A DNA stretch of 64,000 nt from Solidesulfovibrio carbinoliphilus subsp. oakridgensis (GCF_000177215.2 NZ_CM001368.1:2679001-2743000); one strand, 5' to 3'. Shown: positions 1-8,814, counted from the first letter of the stretch. Notes: generated by a model from the letters alone, not told the origin. Numbers and translations are program-made.

Positions 1-551
1 TCGATATGGAGCATGGGCTCCTGGCCGTCCTCCCAGGAATCGACCCGGACCTTGCCGCAAAGGACGCCCGTGTCCACGCCGACATAGGGCAACGGCTCGG
101 TCAGGCCGAAGGCGCCGCGCCAGGGGGCCTTGCCCGGAGCCGGGGCGCACAGGCTCATGTAGTGGTCGCGCTGCTCGGTGGTGCCGCGCTCGTGGATGGG
201 GGAAAGGGCCAGGTTGCTGGCCAGCGAACAGGTGGCCGCGCCGGCGTCCACCCAGGAAAGTTCGAAGGCGACCAGGGCCAGGGCCATGTTCTTCGGGCCT
301 TCGATGTAGCCGCCCTGGTGCGGATCGAGGAACACCGACGTGATGCCGGCATCGTCAAAGGCTTGAAGAAGCTGGTCTTTTTCCGGGGTCCATTCATGGG
401 AATGGCGCACCCCGTCGGCCACGAGCCGGGCGACAAGGCCACGGGCCACGGAGCGGGCGGACTGGACGGCCATCTGGAGGTCGAAGCGGTCGGCGAAGCG
501 CCACATGATCTGCCGGACGTCGTCGCCCGGGAGGGTACGTAAAATTTCCAT
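1..551 (-). CDS. Acyl-CoA dehydrogenase, N-terminal part (3' end outside window)
   Basis: The open frame on the minus strand starts at an ATG at 551 and runs off the window edge at base 1, giving about 183 residues without a stop. The protein has the N-terminal helical and middle domain layout of flavin acyl-CoA dehydrogenases: a run ending in CSLASNLALSPIHERGT, then RGAFGLTEPLPYVGVD, which corresponds to the (A)LTEP flavin/substrate-binding motif. Members oxidise acyl-CoA thioesters and pass electrons to ETF. The C-terminal domain with the catalytic glutamate lies outside the window, so activity and substrate cannot be judged. It is divergent from the FapA-like gene at 801; the spacer near 600-635 is AT-rich and could hold its promoter. 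Confidence 0.85.
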   Translation of the reverse strand, partial: MEILRTLPGDDVRQIMWRFADRFDLQMAVQSARSVARGLVARLVADGVRHSHEWTPEKDQLLQAFDDAGITSVFLDPHQGGYIEGPKNMALALVAFELSWVDAGAATCSLASNLALSPIHERGTTEQRDHYMSLCAPAPGKAPWRGAFGLTEPLPYVGVDTGVLCGKVRVDSWEDGQEPMLHI

Positions 552-800
552 AGTTTCGCCTAGTTCGTGGTTTGGACGCGCAGGGGCGCAAGGGTGACAT
601 AAAAAAGTATGGAAAACTAAAATATTCAGGTCCGGGCGTCAATCGGCCTGCACCCTGTCCTGGCCTCCTCGCGGCCGGCCGGACCTGGACTCCAAAAACA
701 ACCAGGATGCACGGGGGTTGTGCAAATGCAGTCCGTTCGTTACGAAAACAATACCTGGGGCAGTCATCCCGAACGCATGCTCGCAACCCGGCGGATCGCC

Positions 801-1913
801 ATGCCGTATCTCCTGAAGTTCCACTTCGACCCGGATTACGAACGGCGTCGCCTGCGTCCCAAAAACCGCGACGACGGCTCCGTGGACCAGTACGACCTGG
901 GCTACGCCCAGAACGTGGTGGCCGGACAGGTCCTGGCCGAATGGGAAGAACTGCCGCCGGAAGCCCCCCAGGAACACGACGGCAGGCTTTCCGACGACAT
1001 CGCCTTCGCCCACGGCGAAGGCTGCCGCGTCGACCCCTCGAGCCCGCTGCGCCTGCTCGCCTCGGTCAACGGCCACGTCTCCTGTGTGGACGGCGCCATC
1101 ACCGTGCGCGAAACCCTGTCCGTCGGCCGCGACGTGGACTTCCACACCGGCAACATCGTGGCCATCGGCGACGTGCTCATCGGCGGCAACGTCCGGTCCG
1201 GCTTCCTGGTCATGGGCCGCAACGCCACCATCCGGGGCGCCGTGGAAGCGGCCCGGGTCCAGGCCATGGGCAACATCACCTGCCAGGCCGGCATCCAGGG
1301 CGGCAGCCGGGCCACGCTTCGGGCCGGCAAAAGCCTGCGCGCCAAATTTGCGGAAAACGCCGTGCTCCACGCCGGCCAGAATATCCTCATCGACGGCTCC
1401 AGCATGCACTGCCGCCTGTTCGCGGGCGAAAAACTGGCCGTCAAAGGCCGCCTTGTCGGCGGCGAAGCCTACTGCGGCGAAGCGGTCTACGTCGGCGAAC
1501 AGCTCGGCGGCGGCGACCAGAGCCAGACCCGCATCCTGCTCGGCTACGACGCCGAACGCATCCACAAGGACCAGCACCTCAAAGCCCTGGTCCGCGAAAC
1601 CCTCGTCGAAATCGAAGCCTGCCAGGCCGAGGCCGGCAAAGGCAGCGAACGGGCCGAAGCCTGCGACCTGGAATTGGATCAACTCCACAAGCGCCTCGCT
1701 GCCTACAAGGCCCAACTCCTGCGCCTCTGGGCCAGCCCTGCCGCCATGCGGCGCTTCTCCACCTGCCGCGTCATCGTGCCCGGCCACGTCGGCGCCAATG
1801 TCGAAATCGGCATCGGCGAGGCCGTCCTCGCCGTGCCCGAAGGCACCCGCGACGCCGTCTTCCGCTACCACGACGGCGAAATCGTCACCGAGCACCCGGC
1901 GTTGCACAAGTAA
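801..1913 (+). CDS. FapA / DUF342-type beta-solenoid protein
   Basis: The product is about 370 residues. A short N-terminal region (MPYLLKFHFDPDYERRRLRP) precedes a long stretch of glycine/valine repeats (VSVDGAITV-like turns, GNIVAIGDVLIGGNV, RGAVEAARVQAMGNI) typical of the DUF342/FapA beta-solenoid. It ends in a helical coiled-coil segment (about residues 245-310) and a short C-terminal beta region. Relatives include polymer-forming and flagellar-assembly-associated proteins, but the exact role is unknown. The frame is open back to a GTG at 720; I prefer the ATG at 801 because the homologous-looking N-terminus begins there, although the Shine-Dalgarno is weak. The gene is followed by a copy of the dispersed hairpin repeat. 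Confidence 0.75.
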   Translation: MPYLLKFHFDPDYERRRLRPKNRDDGSVDQYDLGYAQNVVAGQVLAEWEELPPEAPQEHDGRLSDDIAFAHGEGCRVDPSSPLRLLASVNGHVSCVDGAITVRETLSVGRDVDFHTGNIVAIGDVLIGGNVRSGFLVMGRNATIRGAVEAARVQAMGNITCQAGIQGGSRATLRAGKSLRAKFAENAVLHAGQNILIDGSSMHCRLFAGEKLAVKGRLVGGEAYCGEAVYVGEQLGGGDQSQTRILLGYDAERIHKDQHLKALVRETLVEIEACQAEAGKGSERAEACDLELDQLHKRLAAYKAQLLRLWASPAAMRRFSTCRVIVPGHVGANVEIGIGEAVLAVPEGTRDAVFRYHDGEIVTEHPALHK

Positions 1914-1950
1914 GGCGGAATGGGGTGGAAGGTGGAGGCAGGAGAGAGAA

Positions 1951-1993
1951 GATGCCTCCGGCGGCCGGGGGGGATCATCCCCCCCGGACCCCC
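1951..1993 (+). repeat. Dispersed 3'-end hairpin repeat, copy 1 (forward)
   Basis: This is the full core of the family: GATGCCTCCGGCGGCC, then the hairpin GGGGGGGATCATCCCCCCC, then GGACCCCC. It follows a purine-rich leader (ggagagagaa) 37 bp after the stop of the FapA-like gene. It forms the left half of a composite element with the inverted repeat at 2049-2119 and the reverse copy at 2211-2249. Confidence 0.85.
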
Positions 1994-2048
1994 TGAGCGG
2001 GGATTTGGGGAAGCGGGTGGAGGTGTGGTCTTGGGCGGGTGTGCGTCG

Positions 2049-2119
2049 GTGTGGGCGGAATCGGGTTGGCGACACTGGCTGCAAAGCCAGCCAGCACGCC
2101 AACCCGATTCCGCCCACAC
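2049..2119. repeat. Perfect 22-bp inverted repeat with nested hairpin
   Basis: The arms 2049-2070 and 2098-2119 are exact reverse complements. The loop holds a second small hairpin, CTGGCT-GCAA-AGCCAG (2075-2090), with a GNRA-type tetraloop. It sits midway between two convergent genes and between two facing repeat copies. It could be a bidirectional transcription terminator (no long T-run) or a stable RNA end. The remainder of the 1914-2253 gap holds only these repeat parts and a small GC hairpin near 2128-2145. Confidence 0.8.
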
Positions 2120-2210
2120 AGGCCCGTCGCCCCGGGGACGGGGCGAGTTTAGAAGAAAATAACTTTGTACGTTCTTCGCCGTCCCGCCGGCCCGTCCATC
2201 CCGTTCGGGA

Positions 2211-2249
2211 GGGTCCGGGAGGGTGACCCCCTCCCGGCCGCCGGAGGCC
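2211..2249 (-). repeat. Dispersed 3'-end hairpin repeat, copy 2 (reverse)
   Basis: Read on the minus strand this is GCCTCCGGCGGCC followed by a GGGAGGG/CCCTCCC hairpin and GGACCC. It lies directly after the stop of the minus-strand gene at 2254-2520. The stem differs from copy 1, but paired positions change together and so keep the hairpin. Confidence 0.8.
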
Positions 2250-2253
2250 TCTT

Positions 2254-2520
2254 TTAAACGGGGCAATCGCCTTTGCCGAGGCAGTAGGCTTCGATGAACC
2301 GTCCGATCTGGATGCCAAGCGTGGCGCACTGGATGCCTTCGAGGCACTCCTCGGCGTGTTTTTTGGCCAGGTGGGTGGAGAGGGAATTTCCTTCGCGGCG
2401 CATGGTGACAAGCCAGTCCCCGGTGGCCGGGTCGTCGGCCACGATGATGTCGACGCCGTGCCGGCTGACTTCGGGGTACAGGGTGGTGATGGCCTGGGCG
2501 ATGGCTTTGGGGTCGGTCAT
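2254..2520 (-). CDS. Small conserved-looking protein of unknown function
   Basis: An 88-residue soluble protein with no signal peptide or membrane segment. It starts MTDPKAIAQAITTLYPEV and has an acidic middle (GVDIIVADDPATGDWLVT). Three cysteines lie in the C-terminal half (about residues 59, 65 and 80-86), with the pattern ECLEGIQC near the middle. A Shine-Dalgarno is visible before the ATG (reverse complement of gctgctcctttt gives aaaaggagcagc). Codon use matches its neighbours. I do not recognise the family; the pattern of a short acidic protein with cysteines gives no safe function. Confidence 0.7.
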   Translation of the reverse strand: MTDPKAIAQAITTLYPEVSRHGVDIIVADDPATGDWLVTMRREGNSLSTHLAKKHAEECLEGIQCATLGIQIGRFIEAYCLGKGDCPV

Positions 2521-2635
2521 ATGCTGCTCCTTTTCCCACGGTGGAAGGGAGCCTGCCGGGGTGGCAGGCGACGAGTGGAGATCTTGCTTTAGTTTCTGAC
2601 CGATTCCGGCCGGGGGGTCAACGGGGGGGCGGTTG

Positions 2636-2998
2636 TCAGGCGTCGCGGGCCAGGAGCAGTTCCTCGGGATCCATGTCGGGGTGGATGTCCCGGGAGACCT
2701 GGAAGAAACCGTAGAGGTCGCGCAGCCGCAGTTCGTTGGCCACGGCCGGCACGGGGTTGGCGAGGATGAGCCGGCGGCCCTTGGTGGCCAGCGCGGTCTG
2801 GAGCCGCACCAGGGCCCCGACGCCCGAGCTGTCCATGCCCGGCACCTGGGCCAGGTCGAGGACGGTCACGGCGTAGCGGCCGATGTTCGCGGCTTCGAGA
2901 ATGGCGGCTTCGAGTTCCAGGGCCAGCGGTCCGCCGAGGACGGCGGCCACGTGGGCCCAGAGGACGCCTTGTCGGTTGGTGATGGCTATGCGGCTCAT
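2636..2998 (-). CDS. STAS-domain protein (anti-sigma-factor antagonist type)
   Basis: A 120-residue protein that is essentially one STAS domain. It has an N-terminal beta hairpin (MSRIAITNRQGVLWAHV), then VTVLDLAQVPGMDSSGVGALVRL, where the DSSG loop (Ser57/Ser58) is the usual phosphorylation site of SpoIIAA/RsbV-like antagonists. Such proteins release a sigma factor or other partner from a kinase-type anti-sigma factor when dephosphorylated by a PP2C phosphatase. The frame extends upstream to 3112, but the ATG at 2998 begins the domain. No kinase or sigma factor is adjacent; an RsbU-like phosphatase lies 25 kb away at 28024-30168, so any link is inference. Confidence 0.8.
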   Translation of the reverse strand: MSRIAITNRQGVLWAHVAAVLGGPLALELEAAILEAANIGRYAVTVLDLAQVPGMDSSGVGALVRLQTALATKGRRLILANPVPAVANELRLRDLYGFFQVSRDIHPDMDPEELLLARDA

Positions 2999-3178
2999 GG
3001 CTGGCGATAATCCGTGGTGGCTGGCCTGGGCTGGACGGTCGGGAAATACCCGGCCTCCCGGCGAGCCTGCGTGGCCTAGATAGCGAAAAGCCGGCGGGGC
3101 AGGCAAGGGCAAAAGCGCCTTTAATCGGAAGAATTCTCGGGAACTGGCCGTTACTGTTTGGAAATACGGCCGGATGGC

Positions 3179-3208
3179 AAAAAAAACGCCGGCCTGGGGC
3201 CGGCGTTT
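3179..3208 (-). terminator. Rho-independent terminator of the zinc-ribbon gene
   Basis: On the minus strand the sequence reads CGCCGGCC-CCA-GGCCGGCG followed by eight T residues (complement of 3179-3186). The 8-bp GC stem, extended by AAA/TTT pairs, begins 25 bp after the stop of the gene at 3233-3466. This is a textbook intrinsic terminator and one of the few in the window with a strong T-run. Confidence 0.85.
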
Positions 3209-3232
3209 GGCGCGATGGAATCCTTGATCGGA

Positions 3233-3466
3233 TTACTTGTACCAGGACAGCAGATTGAAGGCGGTGTAGCCGTTGTCCGGGTCCAGGGCGTAGCGGCAGC
3301 CGAGGTTGCTGTCTTCGTCCTTGTGGCGGATGTCGTGTTGGGAACCGCGGTAAAAGACGCATTCGTTGTTGTTGCAAACGAGTATCTCACCCCAGCCGGA
3401 CTCGGGTGGGCCTATCCAGGATTCCATTTTGACCCCGCAGTGGGGGCAAACGTGTTCTTCAAGCAT
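3233..3466 (-). CDS. Small zinc-ribbon protein
   Basis: A 77-residue protein with cysteine pairs Cys7-x2-Cys10 (CPHC) and Cys31-x4-Cys36 (CNNNEC), the pattern of a four-cysteine zinc ribbon. The C-terminal half is tyrosine- and asparagine-rich (CRYALDPDNGYTAFNLLSWYK) and has no recognisable domain. The start ATG at 3466 is preceded by AAAGGAGC at good spacing. It is transcribed alone and has its own terminator. Proteins of this shape are common in deltaproteobacteria and lack a known role; nucleic acid or protein binding would be a guess. Confidence 0.75.
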   Translation of the reverse strand: MLEEHVCPHCGVKMESWIGPPESGWGEILVCNNNECVFYRGSQHDIRHKDEDSNLGCRYALDPDNGYTAFNLLSWYK

Positions 3467-3651
3467 CCTTTGCTCCTTTGCGCCTCCGGGTCCGGGAGAA
3501 CGACCGGCGGCATGCCCCTAGATAGGCATGAATCGGCCGGCGTCAACAGCCGCCGGACGCGGCGCGGCCCGGACGGAACTGTCGGCCGGCGCCTGGAAAT
3601 ATCCCGGGCCGTCGGGCGCTTTCCCCGTGCGGCCCGGGCGGACGGCGTTTT

Positions 3652-4314
3652 CTAGAAGTTGTCCTTGGCCCAGTAGAGCAGGTCGTGGTTGGCCTTCAGC
3701 CGGTCGATGACCGACTGGCACTGGGCGTCGTCGATGGGATGGACGCGGATGTAGACCGTACGCCGGTCCGGCCTGGCCTCGTCGTAGGAGGTCAGGATGC
3801 TGATGATGCGCACTTCGTGGGCCTTCAGATCGTCGAGCACGCTTTTGAGGCTGCCGGATTCGTTGGGCAGGCTGAGCGCGAACTGCAGGCCGCCATTGAG
3901 GACGCCGGTGATGTTGACCAGGACCTTGAAGATGTCGCTGTCGGTGATGACGCCGACCACCTTGCTGTCGCCGTCGACCACGGGCAGGCCGCTGACGTTG
4001 TTGCGCAGCATGAGCACGGCGGCCTTTTCCACGGTGTCGTCCGGACCGATGAAGATGACCTTTTTGGTCATGATGTCGGCCACCTTGATCTCGGAGAGCA
4101 GATAGTAGAGCTCGTGCATGTCAAGGGTGGTGGCCTTGGACGGCGAGGCTTCCTTGATGTCCCGGTCGGACACGATGCCGGCCAGTCGGCCGTTGTCGTC
4201 GATCACGGGCAGGCGGTGGAAGCCGTTTTCCTTCATGAGCTTGGCGGCCTTCATGATGGAGGTGCCCGGCTTGGCCGTGACGGGGGACTTGCTCATCCAA
4301 TCCTTTATCAGCAT
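3652..4314 (-). CDS. CBS-pair and ACT domain protein
   Basis: A 220-residue cytosolic protein. Two CBS motifs (about residues 1-65 and 75-133; WMSKSPVTAKPGTSIMKAA and DIMTKKVIFIGPDDTVEKAA) are followed by an ACT-like domain (about 140-220; LQFALSLPNESGSLKSVLDDL). CBS pairs bind adenosyl ligands such as AMP, ATP or SAM, and ACT domains bind amino acids, so this is a ligand sensor without an output domain. It is divergent from the alcohol dehydrogenase at 4469, with a 154-bp shared spacer. The stop is at 3652; no partner gene is visible. Confidence 0.85.
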   Translation of the reverse strand: MLIKDWMSKSPVTAKPGTSIMKAAKLMKENGFHRLPVIDDNGRLAGIVSDRDIKEASPSKATTLDMHELYYLLSEIKVADIMTKKVIFIGPDDTVEKAAVLMLRNNVSGLPVVDGDSKVVGVITDSDIFKVLVNITGVLNGGLQFALSLPNESGSLKSVLDDLKAHEVRIISILTSYDEARPDRRTVYIRVHPIDDAQCQSVIDRLKANHDLLYWAKDNF

Positions 4315-4468
4315 TGTGCGTCTCCTTGACGGTCCCTTGAGGACGGGCCGCTTGTGGTATAAGGCCCTGATGTTGCACGGCGGAATGCGCCGGAAACGGT
4401 CGCATCCTTATACGTGATTGGGCCATCATTTCAAGCCATTCCCGCGAGGGGCAAACGAGGAAGAATCC

Positions 4469-5680
4469 ATGAAGGCGCTTGTCTACCACCGCAGCATCCC
4501 GAGGTACCTGGCTTGCGCCCTGGCCTCGCGCCTGGCGCCCAGGCGTTTTTTTCCGTCCCTCGCCCCGCTGGGCTTGAAGGACGTGCCCTTTGAGTCGCCG
4601 CGCGGCTGGCTGCCGCTCGTGCCGCGCCTGTGCGGCCTCTGCGGCTCGGATCTGGGGCTCTTGAAAGGGCTGGAGTCGCCGCTGCTCGAACCCTACGCCA
4701 GCCTGCCCTTCATCCTCGGCCACGAGATGGTGGCCACCCTGGCCGGCGACGCGCCGGACCTCGGCCTTGCGGCCGGGGCCCGGGTGGTGGTCGAACCCGG
4801 GCTTCCCTGCGAGGTCCGGGGCCTGCCCCCCTGCCGGCCCTGTCGGGAGGGGCGGTACAACCGGTGCGAGCGGTTTCTGGACGGCGACCTGCCGCCGGGC
4901 TCGTTTCTCGGCTTCACCCGGGGGGCCGGCGGAGCCATGGCCGAGCGGACGGCCGCCCACCCCTCGCGCATTCTGGCCGTGCCGGACGGGCTGGCCGACG
5001 AGGACGCGGTCCTGACCGACTCCCTGGCCTCGGCCCTGCAGCCCGTGCTCGAACACTTCCCGAGCCCGGACGACACGGTCCTGGTCCTCGGGGCCGGCAT
5101 CCTCGGCCAGCATGTGGTGCGCTGCCTGCGGGCCCTCGGCAGCCCGGCCCGCATCCTGGTCACGGCCCGGCACCGGGGACAGGCCGCCCTGGCCACGGCC
5201 GGCGGGGCCGACGGCATCGTGGCGGCCGGAAACCGCCGGGAGCTGGCCGCGGCCGTGGGCGGGCGGTTCGTGCCCACGAGCCTTGGCGGCGGCAACATCG
5301 AGGGCGGTGTGGACCTGGTCTTCGACTGCGTGGGCTCGTCCCGGACCTTCGAGGACGGCCTGCTCGCCCTTTGCGCCGGCGGCGCCTACGTCATGGTCGG
5401 GGCCGGCGCGCGCCTGGCGAACGTCGACATTTCGAGCCTGTGGTTCCGGGAGCTGACCGTATCCGGCTCGTCCGGCTGCGCCACGGCCCCCGATCCGCGC
5501 CGGCCCGGACGGCGGGTGCGGACCTACGCCCTGGCCCTCGATCTCCTCGCCTCGGGCTGCTACCCTACCCATGGCCTCCTCACCCACCTCTTTCCCCTGG
5601 CCGACTGGCAAAAGGCCTTTGCCGCCGCCTTCGACAAACGGGCCACCGCCAGCGTCAAGGTCGCCTTCGACATGCGGTAG
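4469..5680 (+). CDS. Zinc-type medium-chain alcohol dehydrogenase
   Basis: The product is 403 residues. The N-terminal GroES-like catalytic domain has a metal-ligand region (LCGLCGSDLG, then GHEMV), and a structural-zinc-like cluster of cysteines follows (CRPCREGRYNRCERF). A Rossmann domain contains VLVLGAGILGQHVV, the GxGxxG NAD(P) site. The catalytic-zinc cysteine and GHE pair look intact. The ATG at 4469 has a GAGGAAG Shine-Dalgarno; an upstream in-frame start at 4418 is less likely. Substrate is unknown; the family covers alcohols, polyols and threonine. The protein is somewhat longer than the usual 340-360 residues because of an extended N-terminus and insertions. Confidence 0.85.
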   Translation: MKALVYHRSIPRYLACALASRLAPRRFFPSLAPLGLKDVPFESPRGWLPLVPRLCGLCGSDLGLLKGLESPLLEPYASLPFILGHEMVATLAGDAPDLGLAAGARVVVEPGLPCEVRGLPPCRPCREGRYNRCERFLDGDLPPGSFLGFTRGAGGAMAERTAAHPSRILAVPDGLADEDAVLTDSLASALQPVLEHFPSPDDTVLVLGAGILGQHVVRCLRALGSPARILVTARHRGQAALATAGGADGIVAAGNRRELAAAVGGRFVPTSLGGGNIEGGVDLVFDCVGSSRTFEDGLLALCAGGAYVMVGAGARLANVDISSLWFRELTVSGSSGCATAPDPRRPGRRVRTYALALDLLASGCYPTHGLLTHLFPLADWQKAFAAAFDKRATASVKVAFDMR

Positions 5681-5749
5681 CCAAGGGAGAGGGCGGAGGA
5701 ATTGGAAACCACCCTCAATAACAATTCCAATTCAGAACGGGAGCGCCCT

Positions 5750-7396
5750 ATGTCTCGGCTCGTGCCAGGGCAAATACCTTGGATGTCGGAGGAGCTTTCA
5801 AAACTATTGCAGACTTCCGAAGGAACCAACGTCGAGTTCAAGGAAGCCAAGAACTCCTTCGATAAGAAAGAATTATTTAGGTATTGTGTCGCATTGGCGA
5901 ACGAAGGTGGGGGAGAGTTGGTGCTTGGCGTAACGGACGCCATACCCCGACAGGTCGTTGGGACCAGGGCCTTCGGCGACCTCGACGATACCCGCAATGC
6001 CATATACCAAGCCACACGCCTGAACGTCGAGATTTCCGAAAACACAAGTACAGGCGGACGTACCCTCCTCTTTTCGATTCCTGGCCGTCCATTAGGCACT
6101 CCCGTGGAGTACGGCGGGCAATACCTCATGCGCCGGGGCAGCAGTCTTGTTTCCATGACCATTGACCGGCTCCAGGCCATTCTGGAGGAAACGGTTCCCG
6201 ATTTTTCCGCCGGAATTTGTCCGGGTGCAACCCTGGCCGACTTGTCGACGGAAGCAATCGAGAAGTTCCGTCATCTCTGGGTGCGGCAAGCGAACAGGCC
6301 GCATCTTCTGGATTTGCCCGCCCATCAACTCCTGGAAGATGCCGAGCTTTTAGTGGACGGCGGCGTGACCAGGGCGGCCCTCATCCTTTTGGGGACGGCC
6401 GAAAGCCTTGGCCGCTATGTGGCGGATGCCGAAATCATCTTCGAGTACCGACACGCGGAGGGAGGTATCGACCCTACGGTCCGGGAATCCTTCCGGGAAG
6501 GGCTCTTCCTGTACATTGACCGCCTGTGGGAGTTGGTGAACCTGCGCAATGAAGTGTATCCTTACCAGATGGGATTGGTCCGGCGGGACATTCCCTCCTT
6601 TCGGGAGGAGGTCATCAGGGAAGCCCTGCTCAACGGCGTTTGCCACCGGGATTACCGCTACCGGGAATCCATTTTCATCCGCCAATTTCCCGGATTGATT
6701 GAAGTTGAAAGCCCAGGCGGCCTGCTGCCGGGTGTTACCATCGAAAACATGCTCTTCAAAAGGGCCTGGCGGAACCGTCGCATCGCTGAGGCCCTGGAAA
6801 AGGCGGACTTGATTGAACGCTCCGGCCAGGGCGTGGACCGTATGTGGCGGATGGCCCTCCTGGACGGCAAGATGCCACCCGACTACTCCCGGACCGACGA
6901 CCACCATGTGTACGTCCGCCTTCATGGGACCATCCATGATCCGGTTCTTCTTCGTTTCTTAGAGGAGATTGGAGAGGAGCGTTATCGGACATTTGGCGCC
7001 TCGGATTTGGCCGTGCTTCATTTCGTGAGCCAGGACAAGGAAGTTCCCAGGGATTTTCGAGGACGGGTAAAACATCTTGTCGAGCAGGGAATATTGGAAA
7101 GGATTGGGCGCAAGCTGATTTTTGCCAGACGGTACTATGAAATGAAAGGTCAGGCCGGCGTCCACACGCGCAAGCGCGGCCTGAGCAAGGAGGCCAATTT
7201 GCAGTTCGTGCTCAATCATCTCCGATCCTGCGGAGCGAAGGGGTGTGTCCTGTCTGACTTGCAACCCGTGCTCCCCCACGTCACCCCACGGATGCTCTCC
7301 GGTTATCTGGAGGAATTGAAACGACGCGGCCAAGTCCGGGTGATAGGCAGGACCAAGGGTGCCCGATGGTTCTTCCCCGCGGCCGATGAGCGGTGA
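5750..7396 (+). CDS. AlbA_2/Schlafen-domain ATP-binding regulator-like protein
   Basis: The product is 548 residues. The N-terminal AlbA_2 (Schlafen-like) domain is recognisable from VEFKEAKNSFDKKELFRY and ALANEGGGELVLGVTD. The middle carries the HATPase_c_4-type segment (REALLNGVCHRDY, IEVESPGGLLPG, then RNRRIAEAL), and the C-terminus carries winged-helix-like segments. Relatives are annotated as ATP-dependent transcriptional regulators and some occur in defence loci; neither role is proven here. The frame opens at a TTG at 5702, but GGGAG sits at good distance before the ATG at 5750. Its base composition and codon choice are clearly less GC-rich than both neighbours, suggesting horizontal gain. 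Confidence 0.8.
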   Translation: MSRLVPGQIPWMSEELSKLLQTSEGTNVEFKEAKNSFDKKELFRYCVALANEGGGELVLGVTDAIPRQVVGTRAFGDLDDTRNAIYQATRLNVEISENTSTGGRTLLFSIPGRPLGTPVEYGGQYLMRRGSSLVSMTIDRLQAILEETVPDFSAGICPGATLADLSTEAIEKFRHLWVRQANRPHLLDLPAHQLLEDAELLVDGGVTRAALILLGTAESLGRYVADAEIIFEYRHAEGGIDPTVRESFREGLFLYIDRLWELVNLRNEVYPYQMGLVRRDIPSFREEVIREALLNGVCHRDYRYRESIFIRQFPGLIEVESPGGLLPGVTIENMLFKRAWRNRRIAEALEKADLIERSGQGVDRMWRMALLDGKMPPDYSRTDDHHVYVRLHGTIHDPVLLRFLEEIGEERYRTFGASDLAVLHFVSQDKEVPRDFRGRVKHLVEQGILERIGRKLIFARRYYEMKGQAGVHTRKRGLSKEANLQFVLNHLRSCGAKGCVLSDLQPVLPHVTPRMLSGYLEELKRRGQVRVIGRTKGARWFFPAADER

Positions 7397-7664
7397 GTCC
7401 GGTTAATTCGGGGTAAATATTTACCGGAAATGTCTATAACATTATAAAATAATTACAACTATTCGATAAAAACAATTGACGCCGCGTTAATCCCGGGGAA
7501 CCCCCAGCGAAGAAGGCCCGGACAGTTGAGGAACCAATTCGTGGTCTGATTCCGGGAGAAGCCCTGGAGAGGGGACGGGGCCAAGCCCCAGTCCCGTGCG
7601 ATTTCAACAAAAATATGGCGATCTGTTCCTTGACCGGCCGGGCGGCCAAAGCTACGTCCGGGAA

Positions 7665-8618
7665 ATGCTGAGCCGCATCGCCCGCCTGATCGAAGGGGCC
7701 TTTCTGCCCATCGCCTTGGCGTTTTCCGGCCTGGCCCTGGCCGTGCCCGGGCTTTTCACCTGGATCGCGCCCTACATCTCCCCGGCCCTGGGGATCATCA
7801 TGTTCGGCATGGGGCTGTCCCTCACTTTCGAAGACTTTGCGGCCCTTTTCCCCAAATGGCGGCTGGTCGGCCTCGGCGTACTCCTGCAATTCACCATCAT
7901 GCCGGGCGTGGCCTGGCTCCTGACCGTGGCCCTCGGCCTGCCGCCGGAAACGGCCCTTGGCGTCATCCTGGTCGGAGCCTGCCCGGGCGGCACGGCCTCC
8001 AACGTCATCACCTACCTGGCCGGCGGCAACCTGGCTCTGTCCGTCACCCTGACCTTGGCGACGACGCTTCTCGCCCCCCTGGCCACGCCGGCCCTGGTCG
8101 CGCTCCTCGGCGGCCGGACGCTGGCCGTCGATTTCGGGGCCATGGTCGGGTCGGTTTTCTGGATCGTGGCCTTTCCGGTGGTGGACGGGCTGCTCCTGCG
8201 CCGGCTGCTGCGCCGACGATTGGAACCGCTGCTGGCCGTTTTCCCGTCGGTGTCCATTCTCGTCATCGCCCTGGTCATCGCCTGCGTGGTCGGGCTTAAC
8301 CGCGACACGGTGCTGGCCTTTCCGGGGCTGGTCATGCTGGCGGTCGTGCTCCACAACGGCTGCGGCTTCGCCCTGGGCTACGCCGGGGCCCGCCTGTTCG
8401 CCGCCAGCCGGGCCGACTGCATCGCCATTGCCGTGGAAGTCGGCATGCAGAATTCCGGCCTGGGCGTGGCCCTGGCCAAGACCTATTTCACGCCGATGGT
8501 CGCCCTGCCCTCGGCCCTTTTCAGCCTGGAGCAGAATCTGGCCGGCGTGACGCTGGCCAAATGGTGGCGACGCGGGGGAAAACAGGCACGCCCTCCGGCC
8601 TCCTGTCCGGGGGACTGA
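7665..8618 (+). CDS. Bile acid:sodium symporter (BASS) family transporter
   Basis: A hydrophobic protein of 317 residues with about nine or ten membrane segments. It shows the BASS hallmarks: a long first helix followed by PALGIIMFGMGLSL, then GVILVGACPGGTASNVITYLAGG, which carries the conserved GxxPGG crossover motif, and near the end GMQNSGLGVALA. Members move bile acids, pantoate, pyruvate or other organic anions with sodium; the substrate is not evident. The reading frame begins at a GTG at 7596; I chose the ATG at 7665, where the membrane-protein start MLSRIARLIEGAFLPI begins. The roughly 270-bp spacer 7397-7664 after the AlbA_2 gene is AT-rich at first (7430-7475) and holds no recognisable gene. 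Confidence 0.8.
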   Translation: MLSRIARLIEGAFLPIALAFSGLALAVPGLFTWIAPYISPALGIIMFGMGLSLTFEDFAALFPKWRLVGLGVLLQFTIMPGVAWLLTVALGLPPETALGVILVGACPGGTASNVITYLAGGNLALSVTLTLATTLLAPLATPALVALLGGRTLAVDFGAMVGSVFWIVAFPVVDGLLLRRLLRRRLEPLLAVFPSVSILVIALVIACVVGLNRDTVLAFPGLVMLAVVLHNGCGFALGYAGARLFAASRADCIAIAVEVGMQNSGLGVALAKTYFTPMVALPSALFSLEQNLAGVTLAKWWRRGGKQARPPASCPGD

Positions 8619-8720
8619 TTCCCCCTGCCCCGCCGCCCCCGTTTTACCGTCCGCCCGGGCGCGAACGGACGCAAACGTGTCCCAACCGTCGCGGCGGCGC
8701 CGCGTTTTCCCGCGCTGTCT

Positions 8721-8751
8721 GCGGCAGGATGCGTCCGGTCGCCGTTTTTTT
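8721..8751 (+). terminator. Possible intrinsic terminator after the BASS gene
   Basis: An imperfect stem (CGGC-AGGA-TGCG-TCCG-GTC-GCCG) is followed by seven T residues at 8745-8751. It lies 100 bp beyond the transporter stop and 64 bp before the aldolase start. The stem is interrupted, so the call rests mainly on the T-run. Confidence 0.4.
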
Positions 8752-8814
8752 GTTGTGAATAGCCGCCGCTCCGCACTATGATCCGTATCGAGTCCGCCAA
8801 AGGAGGCCGTCACC

